A DNA stretch of 64,000 nt from Paenarthrobacter nicotinovorans (GCF_021919345.1 NZ_CP089293.1:1488001-1552000); one strand, 5' to 3'; counted from the stretch's first letter, positions 43,351-51,561 are shown. The notes: generated by a model not told the origin, from the sequence alone. Translations and numbers: made by a program.

Positions 43351-43709
43351 TTGTCCTCCACCAGGTCCCGGTAGCGGGCCTCGTTGCGTGCTGCTGCCCG
43401 GTTGTAAAGCCAGGCGCTCAGGCCGATTACCGGATAGATGCCCACCCCAAGCGCCAGCCAATCCAAGCGGATTCCCACAACGCGCGTCTCCGACACGCCG
43501 GGACCGTAGACCAGGATCGTTGCAAGTACAGCGAGGATGATCAGGAATCCGCACGCCACCACCAACGCCAGGCGAAGCTGGGAGCGGATGAGGGAACGGA
43601 CAAAGATCCGGCCGGCGTCCGAGTCCTCTGCGGCCTCATGTGGGTACGGCACCCGGCCGGTGGCCGGCGCGGCCGACTGGCGTGGAGCGGTAACGCGGAC
43701 CCGGGTCAT
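43347..43709 (-). CDS. Small two-segment membrane protein coupled to the symporter
   Basis: A 120-residue protein: a soluble N-terminus of about 45 residues, two membrane segments (about 48-70 and 82-102) and a charged tail. It overlaps both neighbours (ATGA upstream, GTGA downstream), so its dose is tied to the symporter. Its layout mimics the DUF485 partner of ActP/MctC symporters, but I cannot confirm the family by sequence. A stabilising or accessory subunit of the symporter is the likely role (inference). Confidence 0.7.
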   Translation of the reverse strand: MTRVRVTAPRQSAAPATGRVPYPHEAAEDSDAGRIFVRSLIRSQLRLALVVACGFLIILAVLATILVYGPGVSETRVVGIRLDWLALGVGIYPVIGLSAWLYNRAAARNEARYRDLVEDK

Positions 43710-44425
43710 GCCTGTGGCCGGATGCGGGTGGACTGCAGCTTGTCCCTGACCGAGGGCAGGTGCCGCCTGCTGATGGGCAGCTCAGCACCCGAGACAGCGA
43801 CGCTCGGTCCGGTAGTGGAAAGCTTGAGGTGTTGCACGTGCTGCAGCGCGATCAGGTAGGAGCGGTGAATCCTGATGAACCCGGCGTCCGCCCATTTCTG
43901 CTCGAGATCGGTGAGGGAAACCCGGATGAGGTAGCTGGCCTCGGCGGTGTGCAGCCTTGCGTAGTCGCCTTGTGCTTGCACGTACGTGACATCGTCCCGG
44001 CGGATCATCCGGGTGGTGCTGCCGAGGTCAACGGTAATCATTTCCGGGGCAGGAGTGCCGTCCTTGATGAGTTCACTGATCCGGTCCACCGAACGGGCCA
44101 GCCGTTCCGCCCGGAGCGGCTTGAGCAGATAGTCGACGGCGGCGAGGTCGAAGGCCTCCAGTGCGCAGTCTTCGTCAGCGGTGACGAAGACGACGGCGGG
44201 CGGGCTGCTGCTGCGGGAAATGGCGCGGGCAATGTCCAGGCCTGACAGGGCGGGCATATGGATGTCCAGGAAGACGGCATCGACGGACTCCGTTTCCAGC
44301 TTGCGGAGCGCCTCGGTCCCGGAGGACGCGCGATGGATGGCGCCAATCCGCGCATCCCGTCCGAGGAGGAAGGCAAGTTCTTCCACCGCGGGCAGTTCGT
44401 CATCGGCGACGAGCACGTTGATCAT
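43706..44425 (-). CDS. LytTR-family response regulator
   Basis: A 239-residue regulator. The receiver domain has D8/D9 and the phosphorylated D54 (FLDIHMPALSGLD), Thr in VFVTADED and Lys in LLKPLRAERL. The C-terminal LytTR DNA-binding domain shows YVQAQGDYARLHT, YLIRVSLTDLEQKW and FIRIHRSYLIAL. It is paired with the LytS-type kinase 21 bases upstream and overlaps the small symporter partner gene. In E. coli and Bacillus, LytS/LytTR systems sense pyruvate or related acids and switch on transporters; the gene order here suggests the same logic. Confidence 0.94.
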   Translation of the reverse strand: MINVLVADDELPAVEELAFLLGRDARIGAIHRASSGTEALRKLETESVDAVFLDIHMPALSGLDIARAISRSSSPPAVVFVTADEDCALEAFDLAAVDYLLKPLRAERLARSVDRISELIKDGTPAPEMITVDLGSTTRMIRRDDVTYVQAQGDYARLHTAEASYLIRVSLTDLEQKWADAGFIRIHRSYLIALQHVQHLKLSTTGPSVAVSGAELPISRRHLPSVRDKLQSTRIRPQA

Positions 44426-44446
44426 GATTAAAGACTAACCGCCGCC

Positions 44447-45637
44447 TCAGGCGTCGTGGCCGGGTTGCGACTTCGGGACCCGCAGCGTGATCAGGGTACC
44501 TTCGCCGGGGGCCGTATCGATCACCAGGCCGTGCTCATCTCCGTAGACCTGACGCAGCCGGGCATCGACATTGCGGAGCCCCACATGGTCGCCATCCGTA
44601 TGTCCGGCGAGGACTGACCGCAGGTGCTCCGGATCCATGCCCACGCCGTCGTCTTCGATGGTGACTTCGGCAAACGCCCCGGAATCATTGGCGCAGATGG
44701 TGATGTGCCCCGGACCTTCCTTCGCTTCCAAACCGTGCCTGACCGCGTTTTCCACCAACGGTTGGAGGCTGAGGAACGGAATGACGGTGCTCAGCACTTC
44801 GGGTGCGATCCGCAGGCTGACTTGGACGCGCTCACCGAAGCGTGCCCGCTCCAGCAGGAGGTAACGGTCGATGCACCGCAGCTCCTCCGCCACCGTGGTG
44901 AAGTCGCCGTGCCTGCGGAAGGAGTACCTGGTGAAGTCGGCGAATTCCACCACGAGTTCCCTGGCCCTGGCCGGGTCCGTGTTGATAAAGGACGCAATGG
45001 CGTTCAACGAGTTGTAGATGAAGTGCGGGCTGATCTGCGCGCGCAGGGCCCGCACTTCCGCTTCCATCAGCAGGGTCCTTGAGGCCTCCAGCTCCGCCAG
45101 CTCCAGTTGTGCCGCAATCCAGTCAGCAACCTCACTGGTCGCCCGCACCAGACCTGCTCCGGCGGCGGGAGCCAACGCCGCAACCGAACCGACAACCCTG
45201 GATCCTGCCCTGATCGGGGCGATGACAGCACTGAAATCAGGCCCGGCTTTGTCCGTGGAATGGCCTGCGTGGGGAACCACGGCAGTCCGCCCGGTCGCAA
45301 GGACTTCGGCTGCGAGCCCCATCAGTGCTGGCCGGAGTTCCTCCGCCGCCCCGTCCCAGGCAAGTACAGAGGCGGTGTCCGTCATGGCGAAGGCGTCGCA
45401 GCCCAGCAGGACGCGCAGCTGCCTGCTGGCTTTGGCAGCTCCCGCAGGCTGGAGGCCCGCGCGCAGATGCTGGCCCGCCCGCGATGCTGCGTGCAGCGTG
45501 TTGTACGTGGCGCGTTCGGCGTCCGTGCCGAGGTCCCGGAAGGAGCGGATCACCTTCAGGCCAACGCCCACGACGACGGCGACCGCCAGCACGATCACGG
45601 CGATGGCGGCTGCGGTGAAGAGCGGGGAATCGGGCAT
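44447..45637 (-). CDS. LytS/YehU-type sensor histidine kinase
   Basis: A 396-residue His_kinase-family sensor. One membrane segment (about 8-30) leads to a GAF-like domain (about 45-180, CDAFAMTDTASVLAW). The phosphorylated His is at about residue 205 in QISPHFIYNSLNAI, and the HATPase domain has PLVENAVRHGLE, DDGVGM and GLRNVDARL. It lacks the multi-segment 5TM-LYT sensor of classical LytS, so the signal may be read by the cytoplasmic GAF-like domain. The ATG at 45637 is chosen because the longer frame has no such content. It diverges from the DUF485-mctC operon. Confidence 0.92.
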   Translation of the reverse strand: MPDSPLFTAAAIAVIVLAVAVVVGVGLKVIRSFRDLGTDAERATYNTLHAASRAGQHLRAGLQPAGAAKASRQLRVLLGCDAFAMTDTASVLAWDGAAEELRPALMGLAAEVLATGRTAVVPHAGHSTDKAGPDFSAVIAPIRAGSRVVGSVAALAPAAGAGLVRATSEVADWIAAQLELAELEASRTLLMEAEVRALRAQISPHFIYNSLNAIASFINTDPARARELVVEFADFTRYSFRRHGDFTTVAEELRCIDRYLLLERARFGERVQVSLRIAPEVLSTVIPFLSLQPLVENAVRHGLEAKEGPGHITICANDSGAFAEVTIEDDGVGMDPEHLRSVLAGHTDGDHVGLRNVDARLRQVYGDEHGLVIDTAPGEGTLITLRVPKSQPGHDA

Positions 45638-45710
45638 AAGGCCAGCGTAGTCCGATGTGTTCCCCGAACCCCGATATCGCCTGTGGCCTGCTGCAACCCA
45701 CCGTTTGGCG

Positions 45711-45727
45711 CAGCGGTACAGCCGCTG
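45711..45727. repeat. Inverted repeat CAGCGG-N5-CCGCTG
   Basis: Perfect 6-bp arms around TACAG in the divergent promoter region between the LytS-type kinase and the DUF485 gene. It could be a regulator half-site pair; I have no named protein for it. Confidence 0.3.
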
Positions 45728-45777
45728 GGCGACGCCGACCGGCGTATCTATGGATGGGAAGCCGGAGCGCATTCGAT

Positions 45778-45793
45778 AGTGATTGCAGTCACA
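45778..45793. promoter_or_regulatory. CRP/GlxR-like site AGTGA-N6-TCACA
   Basis: AGTGATTGCAGTCACA fits the consensus TGTGA-N6-TCACA of CRP-type regulators, with one change in the outer base. It lies about 45 bases before the DUF485 start, in a position compatible with activation or repression. A perfect copy occurs before the oxoacid dehydrogenase operon. Confidence 0.6.
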
Positions 45794-45838
45794 TCAGCCG
45801 CGCGCGCTGACGTGGACTCATCACAACCAGGAGGAACC

Positions 45839-46219
45839 ATGGGTAATGAGGCCCAACCCCAGGACGCAACGGCGTCCGTGGACTTCCAGGAAGTCCAGCA
45901 GACGGAACGGTTCAAGACGCTGCGCAAGCGGCACCGCAGCTTTGTCTTTCCCATGGCAGTGATCTTCCTGCTGTGGTATTTCGCGTACGTTCTTTTGGCC
46001 GACTATGCCGTCGCCTTCATGTCCACCAAAGTCTGGGGCAACATCAACGTGGGCCTGATTCTTGGCCTGCTCCAGTTCGTCACCACTTTCGGCATCACGG
46101 CCTGGTACGTGAGCTACTCCAACAGGAAGCTGGATCCCATCGCTGCCGAAATCCGCAATGAGATCGAGGGGCACCAATTCGATAAGGACGGCAACGTCAT
46201 CCACGGAGGAGCCAAATGA
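45839..46219 (+). CDS. DUF485 membrane protein, symporter partner
   Basis: A 126-residue protein of the DUF485 (YjcH-like) family. A soluble leader (TERFKTLRKRHRSFVFP) is followed by two membrane segments (about 38-60 and 72-95) and FGITAWYVSYSNRKLDPIA, a hallmark of the family. YjcH-like proteins are co-transcribed with ActP-type acetate symporters. The ATG at 45839 has AGGAGG upstream. It overlaps the symporter start in ATGA, so the two form one unit. Confidence 0.92.
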   Translation: MGNEAQPQDATASVDFQEVQQTERFKTLRKRHRSFVFPMAVIFLLWYFAYVLLADYAVAFMSTKVWGNINVGLILGLLQFVTTFGITAWYVSYSNRKLDPIAAEIRNEIEGHQFDKDGNVIHGGAK

Positions 46220-47835
46220 ACGCCACCATGGTCCCGGCAGTAGAGGTCGCTGCCCTAAAAGACACCACGCTCCTGAACATGGGCATTTTCGCCCTTTTCG
46301 TCGCCGTCACCATGGTGATTGTCTTCAGGGCAAGCCGCAACAACAAGACAGCTGCCGACTACTACGCAGCCGGACGTTCCTTCACCGGCTCCCAGAACGG
46401 TACCGCCATCGCCGGGGACTACCTTTCTGCGGCCTCGTTCCTTGGCATCACGGGCGCCATCGCCATCAACGGCTATGACGGTTTCCTCTACTCCATCGGC
46501 TTCCTCGTCGCCTGGCTGGTGGCCCTGCTGCTGGTGGCCGAACTGCTCCGGAACACCGGCAAGTTCACCATGGCCGATGTCCTGTCCTTCCGGTTGAGGC
46601 AACGCCCCGTGCGCATCGCGGCGGCACTGTCCACCCTCGCCGTCTGCTTCTTCTACCTCCTCGCCCAGATGGCCGGTGCGGGCAGCCTGATCTCGCTCCT
46701 GCTGGGTATCAGTGACTGGGGCGGACAAGCCCTGGTGATTATCGTCGTCGGGGCCTTGATGATCATGTACGTGCTTATCGGCGGCATGAAGGGCACCACC
46801 TGGGTGCAGATCATCAAAGCCATCCTGCTCATCGCCGGTGCCGCCGTCATGACGGCCATGGTCCTCGCGATCTACGGTTTCAACCTCTCCAACCTGCTGG
46901 GATCAGCAGCGGAAGCGGCCAACAACCCGAACATCCTCAACCCGGGCCTGCAGTACGGCAAGACCGAGACGTCCAAGCTCGACTTCATGTCCCTGGGCCT
47001 GGCATTGGTCCTTGGAACAGCCGCCCTGCCGCACGTCCTGATGCGCTTCTACACCGTCCCGACGGCCAAGGAAGCCCGCAAATCAGTGGTGTGGGCCATC
47101 TGGCTGATCGGCCTGTTCTACTTGTTCACTTTGGTGCTGGGCTACGGCGCAGCAGCCCTGGTGGGTGCAGAAACCATCAAGTCCGCACCCGGCGGCGTGA
47201 ACTCGGCCGCCCCGCTCCTGGCGTTCCACCTGGGTGGCCCGCTGCTGCTTGGATTCATCTCGGCCGTGGCCTTCGCAACCATCCTTGCGGTGGTGGCCGG
47301 ACTGACCATTACTGCGGCAGCATCCTTCGCCCACGACATCTACGCAAACGTCATCTCCAAGGGCAAGGCGGACGCCACCACGGAAGTCAAGGTCGCCCGG
47401 CGCACAGTGGTGGTGATCGGCGTCCTCGCCATCCTGGGAGGCATCTTCGCCAACGGCCAGAACGTGGCCTTCCTGGTGGCGCTCGCCTTCGCTGTTGCGG
47501 CATCAGCAAACCTGCCCACCATCGTGTACTCCCTCTTCTGGAAGAAGTTCACCACCCAGGGCGCAGTCTGGAGCATGTATGGCGGCCTCGCCGCAGCCAT
47601 CCTGCTGATCACTTTCTCGCCCGTGGTCTCCGGCGCCAAGACGTCCATGATCCCCGGCGCCAACTTCGCCATTTTCCCGCTGAGCAACCCGGGCATCGTG
47701 TCCATCCCGTTGGCGTTCTTCCTGGGCTGGCTCGGAACTGTCCTGGACAAGCGGCGCGAGGACCCGGCCAAGCAAGCTGAAATGGAAGTACGTTCTCTGA
47801 CCGGCATCGGCGCCGAAAAGGCGGTGAACCACTAA
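46216..47835 (+). CDS. Cation:acetate/monocarboxylate symporter (ActP/MctC-like)
   Basis: A 539-residue SSS transporter with 13 segments. ADYYAAGRSFTGSQNG, GDYLSAASFLGITGAIAINGYDGFLY and LPHVLMRFYTVPTAKEARKS are classic ActP/MctC blocks. It imports acetate, and in relatives propionate and pyruvate, with sodium or protons. It is coupled to the DUF485 gene. Likely control: a CRP/GlxR-like site at 45778-45793 and the adjacent LytS/LytTR system. A strong hairpin follows. Confidence 0.93.
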   Translation: MNATMVPAVEVAALKDTTLLNMGIFALFVAVTMVIVFRASRNNKTAADYYAAGRSFTGSQNGTAIAGDYLSAASFLGITGAIAINGYDGFLYSIGFLVAWLVALLLVAELLRNTGKFTMADVLSFRLRQRPVRIAAALSTLAVCFFYLLAQMAGAGSLISLLLGISDWGGQALVIIVVGALMIMYVLIGGMKGTTWVQIIKAILLIAGAAVMTAMVLAIYGFNLSNLLGSAAEAANNPNILNPGLQYGKTETSKLDFMSLGLALVLGTAALPHVLMRFYTVPTAKEARKSVVWAIWLIGLFYLFTLVLGYGAAALVGAETIKSAPGGVNSAAPLLAFHLGGPLLLGFISAVAFATILAVVAGLTITAAASFAHDIYANVISKGKADATTEVKVARRTVVVIGVLAILGGIFANGQNVAFLVALAFAVAASANLPTIVYSLFWKKFTTQGAVWSMYGGLAAAILLITFSPVVSGAKTSMIPGANFAIFPLSNPGIVSIPLAFFLGWLGTVLDKRREDPAKQAEMEVRSLTGIGAEKAVNH

Positions 47836-47845
47836 GACCGGAACA

Positions 47846-47888
47846 AAAGGCTCCCCTGGAAACAGCGTTTTCCGGGGGAGCCTTTTGC
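47846..47888. terminator. Bidirectional terminator
   Basis: AAAGGCTCCCCTGGAAA pairs with TTTTCCGGGGGAGCCTTTT around a short loop, with T-rich sequence on both sides. It serves the symporter (+) and the PHP gene (-). Confidence 0.85.
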
Positions 47889-47893
47889 GTGCG

Positions 47894-48928
47894 TCATTTC
47901 TTCAGGCTGAGCCACTCTTTCAATTGGGCCAGCGGCCAGGTGGTCACGATGCGTTCCATCGGCACCCCCAGGGCTTCTGCGCGCTCGGCACCATACTGCA
48001 GGAAGTCGAGCTGGCCGGGAGCATGGGCATCGCTGTCGATGCTGAACAAGCAGCCGGCGTCGAGGGCCATCTTGACGAGGTCATCCGGTGGGTCCTGGCG
48101 CTCGGGCCGCGAGTTGATTTCGACGGCGACGCCCCACTCGGCGCATTCCTTGAAAACCTTGGGGGCGTCGAATTCCGATTGGGGCCGGGTCCCGCGTGAT
48201 CCCTGGACCAGCCGACCGGTGCAATGACCCAAAACGTTGGTGTGGGGGTCGCTGATACCGCCAAGCATCCGTTCGGTCATGGTCTTCTTGTCGGCTCGGA
48301 GCTTGGAGTGGACACTGGCGACCACGACGTCGAGCTTGTCCAGCATTGCAGGGGTCTGGTCCAGTGTGCCGTCCTCCAGGATGTCCACCTCGATGCCCTT
48401 GAGCAAGCGGAAGTCGTCCTGGGAAGAATTGATCCCTTCCACCACGTCCAGCTGTTTTTCGAGCCGTTCGACGCTGAGGCCGTTGGCGATGGTGAGGTTG
48501 GGGGAGTGGTCGGTCAGGGCCAGGTATTCGCGTCCGAGCGTGCGGGCCGCAGCCACCATGGCTTCGATGGGCGAGCCGCCGTCGGACCAATTGCTGTGAC
48601 TGTGCAGGTCGCCGCGCAACGCGGCCCTGAGTGTGTCTCCGCCGGAGGCAAGGGCTTCGGTGCCCTTCCCGCGGAGGTCGTCCAGGTAGTCGGGGACGCG
48701 GTCCTCCAGTGCCTGGGTGATGACTTCGGCGCTGCGGCTGCCTACGCCTTTGAGGCTGGTAATCCTGCCGCTGGCGACGAGTCGGGCCAGTTCATCTGTT
48801 GAGAGTTTCCGTGCGGCGTCGGCTGCCTTCCGGAAAGCCTGGACCTTGAAGGTTGGTGCTTGGCTGCGTTCCAGCCAGAAAGAAATTTCGTCGAGCGCCT
48901 CAATGGGATCCATGGCTCCATGATCCAC
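47894..48928 (-). CDS. PHP-domain phosphoesterase with helix-hairpin-helix N-terminus (PolX-like)
   Basis: A 344-residue protein. Residues about 10-95 are a helix-hairpin-helix/8-kDa-like domain (YKVQAFRKAADAAR-like FKVQAFRKAADAARKL and LKGVGSRSAEVITQAL). The PHP domain (about 105-340) has the metal ligands in GDLHSHSNWSDGG, LTDHSPNL, GIEVDIL, SVHS, HCTGR and SDAHAP. This is the C-terminal half of PolX-type proteins without the polymerase core. It may be a DNA 3'-end nuclease or histidinol-phosphate-like phosphatase. An ATG at 48913 is an alternative start. Confidence 0.86.
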   Translation of the reverse strand: MDHGAMDPIEALDEISFWLERSQAPTFKVQAFRKAADAARKLSTDELARLVASGRITSLKGVGSRSAEVITQALEDRVPDYLDDLRGKGTEALASGGDTLRAALRGDLHSHSNWSDGGSPIEAMVAAARTLGREYLALTDHSPNLTIANGLSVERLEKQLDVVEGINSSQDDFRLLKGIEVDILEDGTLDQTPAMLDKLDVVVASVHSKLRADKKTMTERMLGGISDPHTNVLGHCTGRLVQGSRGTRPQSEFDAPKVFKECAEWGVAVEINSRPERQDPPDDLVKMALDAGCLFSIDSDAHAPGQLDFLQYGAERAEALGVPMERIVTTWPLAQLKEWLSLKK

Positions 48929-48989
48929 GAACCAGGCGCACCATCAACAGTGGGCACGGTTTGATGGTGCGCCGGTCCGTGACCGCCAC

Positions 48990-49598
48990 CTAGTGGTGGT
49001 GGCCCGGATCCAGGGCGGGATTGGAGCCCTGGCCGTTTTCTCCGACGGGTGCCTGGCCGTGTTCCCCGTGCGGAACGGCGTACTGGCCGGCCATCGACGC
49101 GGCCAGTCCGGGTGTTGCTACTGAGGCAACAACGACGGCGGCTCCGAACGCGGCTGCCAGAAGCCGCCCGGTCCTTGGCTGGCCGTGGGCGCCGCCGTCG
49201 TTGGTCTTGTGCTGCCGCCTGAGCCAGCCTGCCCCGGCAAGTGCCATGAGGGTCAGGCCGAAGGCGGCAAAGTGGCTGACGTCGAGGGAGCGCTGGGAGG
49301 TGATCCCTGCAGCCATGGCCGCTACGTGCGCGACCGCTGCCGTGGCGAGGGCCGGGAGCGCGAAACGGGCCAGGACGAGGGAATTGCGGTGCAGGCCCCA
49401 CAGCGACCAGGCCATGAAGGCCAGGCCCGCCGTGAGGGCTGCACCGCCGGCAACAACCATGCCCAGGGCGGCGGATCCAGTTCCAGCGAGGTACCCGGCG
49501 GCCAGGGACAGTTCAACCATCCCGGCTGCCATCGCAGCGAAGTATACGTACAGCACTACAGCTGCCCTCAGGGTGGGGTGGTGGTTCACGCGGTGCAT
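48990..49598 (-). CDS. Uncharacterised membrane protein with His-rich tail
   Basis: A 202-residue protein with five or six membrane segments: about 12-34, 40-65, 75-95, 105-120 and 143-165. The outer C-terminal tail has HGEHGQAPVGENGQG and ends GHHH, so it may bind metal, for example copper or zinc. No named family is seen. It is on the same strand as the DUF4383 gene, 34 bases downstream of it, and the two may form an operon. Confidence 0.6.
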   Translation of the reverse strand: MHRVNHHPTLRAAVVLYVYFAAMAAGMVELSLAAGYLAGTGSAALGMVVAGGAALTAGLAFMAWSLWGLHRNSLVLARFALPALATAAVAHVAAMAAGITSQRSLDVSHFAAFGLTLMALAGAGWLRRQHKTNDGGAHGQPRTGRLLAAAFGAAVVVASVATPGLAASMAGQYAVPHGEHGQAPVGENGQGSNPALDPGHHH

Positions 49599-49632
49599 GG
49601 CTGTTACCGTCCTCGTCCTTTGGAGTCGATGA

Positions 49633-50040
49633 TCAGGCGCGGGCGGAAGCTACGGTGGCCTTGTCCTGGGACAATGCAACGCCCAGCAGTACCACGGCGC
49701 TGGCGAGGTGCAGGACGTTGTCCGCGCCGTTCAGGGCGATGATGTTCAGTGAGCTGCCCACCAGGAAGAGGCCCACGATGCCGACCAGCAGGTAGACGCC
49801 GCCGACTGCGGTGTTGATGGACTTGGACAGCGTGACGCTGTTCATGCCGGCGATGAGGAGGGCTGCGCCAATGGCCAAGTGGATGATGTTGTGAAGCGGG
49901 TTCACGGCGAAGATGATCAAATTGGCGCCCTCGGTGGCGAAGAAGCCGATTCCCGAGGTGACGAAGAATCCGAGCACGCCTACCAAGAGGTAGACGGCTC
50001 CGAAGATGGTGGCGATCAAGCGATTGGGCGAAGTACGCAT
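49633..50040 (-). CDS. DUF4383 membrane protein
   Basis: A 135-residue, four-segment protein matching DUF4383: RLIATIFGAVYLLVGVLGFF, NPLHNIIHLAIGAALL, VGGVYLLVGIVG and DNVLHLASAVVLL. The repeated N-x2-H-x2-x motifs are characteristic. Function unknown; members are common in stress-related clusters of soil actinobacteria. The ATG at 50040 follows GGAAGG. Confidence 0.88.
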   Translation of the reverse strand: MRTSPNRLIATIFGAVYLLVGVLGFFVTSGIGFFATEGANLIIFAVNPLHNIIHLAIGAALLIAGMNSVTLSKSINTAVGGVYLLVGIVGLFLVGSSLNIIALNGADNVLHLASAVVLLGVALSQDKATVASARA

Positions 50041-50169
50041 TGGTCCGAGCCTTCCGGTGATGGCCGGGATTCCCGGCCGACCTGCTGAGTCCCGGTCGGG
50101 ACTCTCAAGCAGTGATTCGGATCATGCGTTTGCGTGGATGGGTGGATGGGCGGATTTATTTCTTGCCGG
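50041..50169. other. Intergenic region before the DUF4383 gene
   Basis: 129 bases without a gene. TGCTGAGTCCCGGTCGGGACTC includes the inverted repeat GAGTCCC..GGGACTC at about 50085-50104, which may act as an operator or a transcript end for the neighbouring minus-strand gene upstream. Confidence 0.35.
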
Positions 50170-50892
50170 CTAGGGGCGGAGGCGGATGCTGCTCATTTTG
50201 AGGTCGTTGGTGCCCTCGAAAACGTACTGGAGGTCGATCGTCTTGCCGTCACATTGCAGTTTGCCTGCGAGGTTGGCCTTGTTGTTCCCGTTGTTTGAGT
50301 CAACGCTTACGGAGTTGTAGTTCGGCTTGCACGAGCTGTCCAGTTCCAGGCTGGCGATGCCGTCCACGAAGGACTGCTTGTCCAGTTCGTCCTTGAGGGG
50401 CTGGCTGAGGTAGTTGTCGTAGGCCTGTTCGGTCTGGCCGGAGACCACAAGGTTGGTGAATTCGTCCGCCAGCGACCGGGCCTTGGAGGTGGCATTGCCC
50501 ACCACATTGACCAGGATGAGGACGCCGACTACCGCCAGCACGATGACGCCCGCCACGATGCCGAGGACGATCCACAGAACTTTTCGGTTCTTCTTGGGCG
50601 GGTGCTGGCCGTACTGTCCTGGTTGGTACTGCCCGGGCGGGTATTGGCCCGGTGGGTACTGGCCCGGCTGATATTGGCCTGGTTGATACTGCCCTGGTGG
50701 GGTTTGTCCCTGGGGATAGGGGTTCTGTTGGCCGGGAGCCGCGTATTGCGGGTTCCCGTTTTGGGGATCGGACGACGGCGGCTGTTGCCACTGCGGCGAC
50801 GCTCCGGTCTGCGGCGGGTAACCGGGCCCCGGGGGAACCGGTGGCGGGTTGTACCCGGGCTGGTTCTGGCTGGGTTCTTGCGGGTTGCTCAC
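50170..50892 (-). CDS. Secreted-domain membrane protein with PGQY pentapeptide repeats
   Basis: A 240-residue protein: a cytoplasmic Pro/Gln/Tyr-rich N-terminus of about 100 residues with PGQYQ/PGQYP repeats, one membrane segment (about 104-128), and an outer domain of about 110 residues. That domain has two Cys (CKPN and QCDGK) likely to form a disulfide, and it resembles DUF4878-like lipoprotein folds (LADEFTNLVVSGQTEQAYDN). The GTG at 50892 is preferred as the following sequence is the typical start of such proteins. Function unknown; proline-rich tails of this kind often bind cell-wall or signalling partners. Confidence 0.75.
   Translation of the reverse strand: MSNPQEPSQNQPGYNPPPVPPGPGYPPQTGASPQWQQPPSSDPQNGNPQYAAPGQQNPYPQGQTPPGQYQPGQYQPGQYPPGQYPPGQYQPGQYGQHPPKKNRKVLWIVLGIVAGVIVLAVVGVLILVNVVGNATSKARSLADEFTNLVVSGQTEQAYDNYLSQPLKDELDKQSFVDGIASLELDSSCKPNYNSVSVDSNNGNNKANLAGKLQCDGKTIDLQYVFEGTNDLKMSSIRLRP
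50611..50700. repeat. Six 15-bp units encoding PGQYx
   Basis: Six consecutive 15-base units such as GTACTGGCCCGGCTG, each encoding P-G-Q-Y-P/Q on the minus strand. Sequence variation between units is mostly silent. Confidence 0.9.
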
Positions 50893-51038
50893 GGTAGTGC
50901 CCCTTTCGGCAGCCTTCGGCAGCGCCACCACCTGGCCGGGAACCTCTGGGCGGCCCCCGGTGCGTCCTCTTGAATCAAAGCGCATTTCCGCTTCCGCGGG
51001 CAAGAGGCGCGACGGAACACCGCAGGTGAAGTGGCGGT

Positions 51039-51509
51039 TCAAGCCCCGGAACGACGTCCCAGGAGCGGCTGCACGCGGTACGGGATCATCTCACGCATGG
51101 CCAGTGCGGTGTCCGTCCTGTCCACTCCGTCGCAACCGAGGATCTTTCCATTGATGCGGTAGAGGTCTTCCGCATCCAGCGCAACGACACGCAACAACAG
51201 ATCAGCGGAGCCGGTGAGGCCAAAGCCTTCGAGGATTTCCGGGATGTCGGCCAGGTCCCGCGCCAGGGAAGCGAGCTTCTGCTGCTGCACGTGGACGGTG
51301 ATGAAGGCCGTCAGGGGGTAGCCGAGGGCCACAGGATTGATCCGTCGTTCGAACGACAGAAAGGCGTGTTTCTTTTCGAGCTGCGCCATGCGGGCCTGCA
51401 CCGTGTTGCGGGAGAGGCCGAGCTTCTGCGCAAGGGCAACCACAGTGCCACGGGGATCCTTCGCCATGGCGGAAAGAAGGCGGGTGTCGGTGCCATCCAA
51501 GGGTTGCAT
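51039..51509 (-). CDS. Lrp/AsnC-family regulator (BkdR-like)
   Basis: A 156-residue regulator. The N-terminal helix-turn-helix has LDGTDTRLLSAMAKDPRGTVVALAQKLGLSRNTVQARMAQLEKK split over about 4-45, and the C-terminal RAM-type ligand domain covers about 65-145 (GLTGSADLLLRVV). It diverges from the branched-chain 2-oxoacid dehydrogenase operon, the classic BkdR position. The ATG at 51509 lies inside one of two repeats with the TGCATAATGC core that are probably its binding sites, so autoregulation is likely. Confidence 0.9.
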   Translation of the reverse strand: MQPLDGTDTRLLSAMAKDPRGTVVALAQKLGLSRNTVQARMAQLEKKHAFLSFERRINPVALGYPLTAFITVHVQQQKLASLARDLADIPEILEGFGLTGSADLLLRVVALDAEDLYRINGKILGCDGVDRTDTALAMREMIPYRVQPLLGRRSGA

Positions 51510-51561
51510 AATGCGCAAGATTAGCACGCCCCCGATACTCCGAATAGTGCATAATGCTCAA
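51504..51561. promoter_or_regulatory. Two TGCATAATGC repeats, probable Lrp/AsnC operators
   Basis: TTGCATAATGCGCAA (51504-51518) and GTGCATAATGCTCAA (51547-51561) match at 13 of 15 positions and are 43 bp apart, about four helical turns. The GCAT-A-ATGC core is palindromic. The first overlaps the regulator's start codon. Confidence 0.65.
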
